Source: Lachnospira sp. UBA4285 (lineage in GTDB: Bacteria; Bacillota; Clostridia; Lachnospirales; Lachnospiraceae). From it: a DNA stretch of 14,850 bases. Below are positions 13,767 to 14,850 of this stretch, piece after piece (the first letter of the stretch is position 1; each line of letters starts with the position of its first letter). The notes below the pieces were generated by a model. That model saw only the letters and a list, made by a program, of their open reading frames with translations, searched no databases and was not told the DNA's origin. The DNA lies in the NCBI GenBank assembly GCA_002394965.1, contig DGVL01000034.1, positions 1-14,850 of the forward strand, in the 5' to 3' direction. The position numbers were made by a program, and so were the translations under genes.

Positions 13767-14850
13767 TGACGACAGATTAAAACGGATGAAAGAACTTGTC
13801 GCGCTTTTAAACAAGGCGGGCAAGGCGTATTACTCGGAGAGCGGGGAGATTATGTCCAATTTCGAGTATGATCATCTGTACGACGAGCTTAAAAAGCTGG
13901 AAGAAGAGACCGGGAGCGTGTTATCGGACTCTCCGACGATTCATGTGGGGTATGAAACCCTTTCGTCCCTGCCGAAAGAAGCGCACGAAAAGCCTATGCT
14001 CTCGCTTGACAAGACCAAGAGCGTCGACACGCTTGTCTCTTGGCTGGGCGATCGGGAGGCGCTCCTGTCCTGGAAGATGGACGGACTCACGGTCGTTCTC
14101 ACCTATGAGAACGGAGAGCTTTCTAAAGCGGTAACCCGGGGCAACGGGCTTGTCGGCGAGATCGTCACGAATAATGCGAGGGTATTCAAAAATCTTCCGC
14201 TTCACATACCCTACAAGGGAAGACTCATCCTGCGAGGAGAGGCCATCATTACCTATTCGGATTTTAACCGGATTAATGAAGAACTCCCGGAGACCGAGGC
14301 GAAGTACAAGAATCCGCGCAATCTCTGCGCTGGTGCGGTTCGTCAGCTGAACAACCAGGTAACCCAGCAGCGGAATGTCCGTTTTTATGCCTTTGCTCTG
14401 GTGCAGGCAGACAATGTGGATTTTAAAAATTCCCGGGAAGAGCAGTTCCGCTGGCTGTCGTCGCTCGGATTCACGGTGGTTGGCTACGAAAGAGTCACCG
14501 GTGCCACGCTCCCGGGCGCTGTGAAGCGGTTTGAGAAAGAAATCACAGACAACGATTTCCCGTCTGACGGTCTGGTCCTGCTGCTGGACGACATCGCATA
14601 CGGCGAGTCTCTCGGCACGACGGCAAAATTCCCGCGCAACGCGATTGCCTTCAAGTGGGCGGATGAGACCGCGGAAACCGAGCTGCTGGCGGTAGAGTGG
14701 AGTGCTTCCAGAACCGGACTGATCAATCCGATTGCCGTCTTTTCCCCGGTTGAAATTGAGGGGACGACCGTCACAAGGGCAAGTCTGCACAATATTTCCA
14801 TTCTGCGGGCGCTGCAGCTGGGCATCGGAGACCGCATTACGGTCTACAAG
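13759..14850 (+). CDS. ligA: NAD-dependent DNA ligase LigA, N-terminal 364 residues (cut off by window edge)
   Basis: Seals nicks in DNA using NAD+, essential for replication and repair. Visible parts: the NAD-binding Ia domain (about 5-60, with YYSESGEIMSNFEYDHLYDEL), HEKPMLSLD before the adenylation domain, the adenylated Lys106 in SWKMDG, Glu161 in LRGEAII, NPRNLCAGAVRQLN, Lys299 in AIAFKW, and the beginning of the OB domain (TGLINPIAVFSPVEIEGTTVTRASLHN). Unusual points: the motif IV sequence is DGLVLLL, so Leu275 stands where E. coli has the essential Lys290, and TRGNG replaces the usual TRGDG. I recall similar sequences from other Lachnospiraceae, so this may be a lineage variant rather than damage. 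The zinc-finger, HhH and BRCT domains should follow outside the window. The start ATG 13759 lies inside the rluF end, with GGGG seven bases upstream. Confidence 0.94.
   Translation, partial: MNNDDRLKRMKELVALLNKAGKAYYSESGEIMSNFEYDHLYDELKKLEEETGSVLSDSPTIHVGYETLSSLPKEAHEKPMLSLDKTKSVDTLVSWLGDREALLSWKMDGLTVVLTYENGELSKAVTRGNGLVGEIVTNNARVFKNLPLHIPYKGRLILRGEAIITYSDFNRINEELPETEAKYKNPRNLCAGAVRQLNNQVTQQRNVRFYAFALVQADNVDFKNSREEQFRWLSSLGFTVVGYERVTGATLPGAVKRFEKEITDNDFPSDGLVLLLDDIAYGESLGTTAKFPRNAIAFKWADETAETELLAVEWSASRTGLINPIAVFSPVEIEGTTVTRASLHNISILRALQLGIGDRITVYK

Overview
The window looks like chromosomal DNA from a moderately GC-rich, low-GC-clade Gram-positive bacterium of the Clostridia, most likely a Lachnospiraceae-type anaerobe. 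The evidence is the core gene order comEA/comEC-holA-rpsT, a YfhO-family membrane protein, a DUF5688 protein (a family I associate with Lachnospiraceae), Gram-positive-style Shine-Dalgarno sites, frequent TTG starts, and a tRNA gene with no encoded CCA. I see no phage, IS element, CRISPR array or other mobile DNA.

Layout. (1) Positions 1-3480, minus strand: a two-gene unit, a large YfhO-like membrane protein followed by argH (argininosuccinate lyase, cut by the window edge), joined by an ATGA overlap. (2) Positions 3481-3690: a divergent promoter region with a perfect 8-bp inverted repeat. (3) Positions 3691-11065, plus strand: an apparent operon comEA - response regulator - sensor kinase - GerMN lipoprotein - comEC - holA. 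ComEA and ComEC are DNA-uptake proteins; between them sits a complete two-component system followed by a GerMN-domain lipoprotein. (4) Positions 11083-11525: a shared terminator, then rpsT (ribosomal protein S20) on the minus strand with a good promoter. (5) Positions 11571-12813: a DUF5688 gene behind a structured leader of about 190 nt. (6) Positions 12816-12926: a bidirectional terminator and a minus-strand tRNA-Arg(CCG). (7) Positions 12975-14850: an rluF-type pseudouridine synthase followed, with an 8-nt overlap, by ligA (NAD-dependent DNA ligase, cut by the window edge).

How the genes work together. Most are housekeeping genes. The most interesting part is the comEA-to-comEC block. A response regulator, a histidine kinase and a GerMN lipoprotein form the same three-part order as actinobacterial MtrA-MtrB-LpqB, here placed inside a DNA-uptake operon. 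Neither comEA nor comEC has an in-frame ATG, GTG or TTG where the protein should begin. Each has a good ribosome binding site followed by CTG (comEA) or ATC (comEC), which suggests either deliberately weak initiation or early decay of the competence genes. LigA also has an unusual replacement of the motif IV lysine by leucine.
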